Assembly: GCA_023238725.1 (NCBI GenBank)
Contig: CM041544.1
Location: 4,608,001-4,672,000 of the forward strand
Direction: 5' to 3'
Length of the DNA stretch: 64,000 nucleotides
From: Scortum barcoo
Taxonomy: Eukaryota > Chordata > Actinopteri > Centrarchiformes > Terapontidae
The position numbers and the translations under genes are program-made. The notes under the pieces are model-generated. The model searched no databases. It saw only the letters and a list, made by a program, of their open reading frames with translations, and was not told the DNA's origin. Positions within the stretch are counted from its first letter, which is position 1; the number at the start of each line of letters is the position of its first letter. Shown one piece after another: positions 61,600 to 64,000 of the stretch.

Positions 61600-62180
61600 C
61601 AGTACCACCTGGTCATCTGTCGAGGACTCAAAGGGGCGACCCAGGAGCCTTGTTGCAGACCTGCATGGGCCCCTCCAAATCCTCTTTTCCTCCCACATTT
61701 CTGTGGGTGTGATATTTACAGGAGAGCAGACGTGGGTTTGCTGCCACTCTTGCCCCTGGCACAGGACCTCTGCTCGCTCACATCTAAAGCTGCTTTTTAA
61801 GAGGGGCCACGGGAACGGCCGGATGCTGCGATTGTACGGCTAAAAAGAAACATCTGCGCAAGAAAAGTCCTCTCTTGTTCACTCTTTTTTATTTATTATT
61901 ATAATAATACAATAAGAGGAAAAAACCCCATGACATAATTTCTTGTTATCTAAGAAGCTGAGGCTGCATTTACATTTGCTTTTCATGCAGCGTCCATGTG
62001 CTCTTAGGGGCGATGCACTGGAGTATAACTAAGCTAGCATGGAGGATATCCAACCATTTAAATCAAGCCTCTGGGAATTTTACATAACACATCATTGGCG
62101 AGCATTGGTTTTTACATAAAGACAAAGAAGGCCACAAAGAGCCACCGGACGGGCGTCTTAGCCTGAGACGAGCCGCTGCG
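61600..62180. promoter_or_regulatory. Weak candidate conserved element, intron 4
   Basis: GC-balanced repeat-poor sequence around a short AT-rich patch (61890-61915). It includes TTACATTTGCTTTTCATGC and CTAAGCTAGCATGGAGG. Fewer homeodomain cores than its neighbours. Confidence 0.27.
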
Positions 62181-62619
62181 TGTGTTTTTGCAGACTCCTC
62201 TAAAGCTTCACGGTCCTGTGGTCACTGTTGTGCTCCGAGAACGCCTCTGCTCATACCCAGACAGAACGCAGACAGAAAGCTGCTTATTTTTTTTATACAT
62301 TGAGGGGGAAAAATAATTTTTCTGAACGCGACCTCAAAACTGAACCCTCTCCTCTGATGGGGTGACTTCTTCTCTTGATCTTCAGAGGAGCGCTCTCCAG
62401 CCTGCAGGCCCGAGTAGATACTGTAGACCACCATCGATTGTCTCTGTGCCGCGGAAGCTGTCATATTTTATAGATGTTTCACGAGATGGCTCTTGATCTA
62501 GACGATGTTGCCTTCATTTAGAAAGAGTTGTGTTTGTACTAAGGGAGGAGGAAGGGCTCTTGATACAGAGAAATGATGACCTTCCTGATAAATTCTTCTC
62601 ACAAGTGACAAAGTAATGC

Positions 62620-63780
62620 CACTAAGATGCGGCAAACAAATATATTTCATTATGGCAGTCTGCAATAGAGCTGTATCTCATTGGGCAGCCAAGGATGCTA
62701 CTTTGTCATTACAAGGCCACATGGGCGAGCCACAGGCAGCGTGAGACAGGGACAGAATCAAAGCTGCCTCTGGACACCAGCTGACTGATTACTTTTCCAG
62801 CTGACATCACAGTTCTGACAGCTAGCCCACCGTCCTTAGGGAGAGTTGAGTTTGCTCAATACTGTTAATTTGACATCGAAAGTTGCTTATGTCCCTGGTC
62901 ACTGTACCCCAGATATGCGTGCCTCACCTCTGCAATAGTAGTAAAATGTTCAAAGGAAGAAAAAAAAGTGTTCGTTCAAGGCAAGCAAACAAGATGCACC
63001 ATTTCACTCAATCAAAAAAGAAAAAAAAAACTTTTCAAACTTCTTTGAGGTCTTCATTCAAACAAGGCGATCAGTTAAAATTATATTGCTTCCATTCTCC
63101 CTACAGCCTGTGTGATCCTAATCCAATCAATTCGTTCACAAATGAGGCCACATGAATAGGCGTAATATTAAATCAGATAATAATATAGATTGATGAACAG
63201 TCCATGACAACATTAGCGGCCTTTCCAAAATGCAGAGATGAGAAAAAAAAAAAAAGAAAAATCAATGAGCTCATAGACCTGTCATTTGCATGGACCTCTT
63301 CCCCTAATGGGAATACTTTTACAGACGGGGAATTACAAGTTGAAATATTCTTTTTGATTATTGGACATCCATAGCCAAATATGATTTACATTAATGAGCA
63401 TAAGTATATTAAAGGCATTTTATCCCCCAGCATCCGAAACAATTGAATAATGGCTCTGGCAACCAAGCAGTGGCCTGAGAAAATAGAGAGGAGGTAATGT
63501 CACTTTAATTACTAATGGATACCTCAATTGTTCAGACTTTGATTTTTCATCTTTGGAAACAATCTAATAAGGCAAATATTCATCATCTTCATATCCCCTT
63601 TTAAAACGATGATTTTGTCAAGCCCAGACAGCGTAATTATTTAAAGAAAGTGGCCATTTACCATGCTGGCCTCTGAGATCAACGGTTTATTTGAAGATTG
63701 CTTTCAAAAGATTTTTTTTCTTGTAAAGAAAGAAGAATGGTCTTTTCATGCCCAATTGCAGATGTCTGGTACACTTAGGG
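62620..63780. promoter_or_regulatory. Candidate conserved non-coding element cluster, intron 4
   Basis: More than 1 kb without interspersed repeats, apart from short A runs. It contains AATTTGACATCG, a POU octamer (63284-63291), CCCCTAATGGG, ACATTAATGAGC, CAATTGAATAATGGC, an NKX6-type TTAATTAC (63505-63512), CAATCTAATAAGGC and GCGTAATTATTTAAAG. Dense homeodomain cores embedded in non-repetitive sequence make this a leading enhancer candidate. Confidence 0.42.
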
Positions 63781-64000
63781 TTGAGAAGTTGACTTTGTTA
63801 GCGGGGCAGATATTTTAAAAATTTCCCTTTTTAGAACTATAATTGTCCTACATAATCCTCTTCACTGTTTGTCATTGAACGAATGTTACATCCTGTTTTA
63901 GTGCTAGTTGCGGTTGTGTCATTATTAAATTGTGCGCTGCAGTGTTTTGACCTGAGCTTTATTATGAAGTGAACAATCTTAACACAGCTGTGTGTAAATC

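Larger units (their letters stand above)
45975..64000 (+). other. INPP5A: INPP5A intron 4, first 18 kb (continues past the edge)
   Basis: It starts with a GTGAGT donor and no acceptor for exon 5 was found. The first 2 kb is ordinary AT-rich intron. From about 47.8 kb, and strongly from 52 kb, interspersed repeats are rare: there is one (TG)n array at 52.0 kb, a GATA/GATG patch at 54.4 kb and short homopolymers. The rest consists of blocks mixing homeodomain AT cores with GC-balanced sequence, listed below as candidate conserved elements. Gaps between them (for example 50.0-50.7, 53.85-54.35, 57.7-58.3 kb) show nothing I can name. Confidence 0.75.

Noticed and set aside
45975..64000. INPP5A exon 5 (expected to encode ALGSFYFLHESL-like residues)
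   Set aside because: Scanned by eye and not found in any frame after an AG acceptor. Human INPP5A also has long introns, so it probably lies beyond 64 kb. A translated search would settle it.

Overview
This window is eukaryotic DNA from a bony fish, probably a percomorph teleost. The signs are intron-rich structure, GT-AG splice sites, long (GT)n, (AC)n and (AT)n microsatellites, homopolymer runs, a CpG-rich promoter, and degraded copies of dispersed repeats that I associate with perch-like fish genomes. Recognition of those repeats is from memory and they are not named to a family.

One protein-coding gene is supported: the 5' quarter of INPP5A (type I inositol polyphosphate 5-phosphatase), on the + strand. 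Four coding exons (2140-2217, 35795-35836, 45417-45517, 45887-45974) join in frame into residues 1-103 of a protein whose human orthologue is about 412 residues. Every junction has a consensus acceptor and donor. The rest of the gene lies beyond the right edge. The enzyme removes the 5-phosphate from Ins(1,4,5)P3 and Ins(1,3,4,5)P4 and so ends IP3/calcium signals.

Layout: 1-1.1 kb, upstream DNA with no recognisable gene; 1.1-1.44 kb, a degraded dispersed repeat; 1.45-2.2 kb, a CpG-rich promoter and 5' leader with an inverted CCAAT box, a perfect CRE and four short upstream ORFs; 2.2-35.8 kb, intron 1, with microsatellites, several degraded repeats, a clock-type double E-box palindrome near 17.2 kb and a pair of back-to-back hairpins near 22.0 kb; 35.8 kb, the 42-nt exon 2; 35.8-45.4 kb, intron 2; 45.4-46.0 kb, exons 3 and 4 around a 369-bp intron; 46.0-64.0 kb, the start of a long intron 4.

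The most interesting part is intron 4. From about 47.8 kb, and most clearly from 52 kb to the end, repeats become sparse. The sequence turns into a patchwork of GC-balanced blocks and homeodomain-type AT cores (TAATTA, TTAATTAC, ATTTGCAT) with no credible exon. This is what deeply conserved regulatory introns look like. In human, INPP5A lies beside the homeobox gene NKX6-2 at 10q26.3, so a genomic regulatory block serving NKX6-2 is a reasonable hypothesis. It is inference: no alignment was run and the neighbouring gene is not in the window.

No bacterial, viral, CRISPR, rRNA or convincing tRNA features were found.
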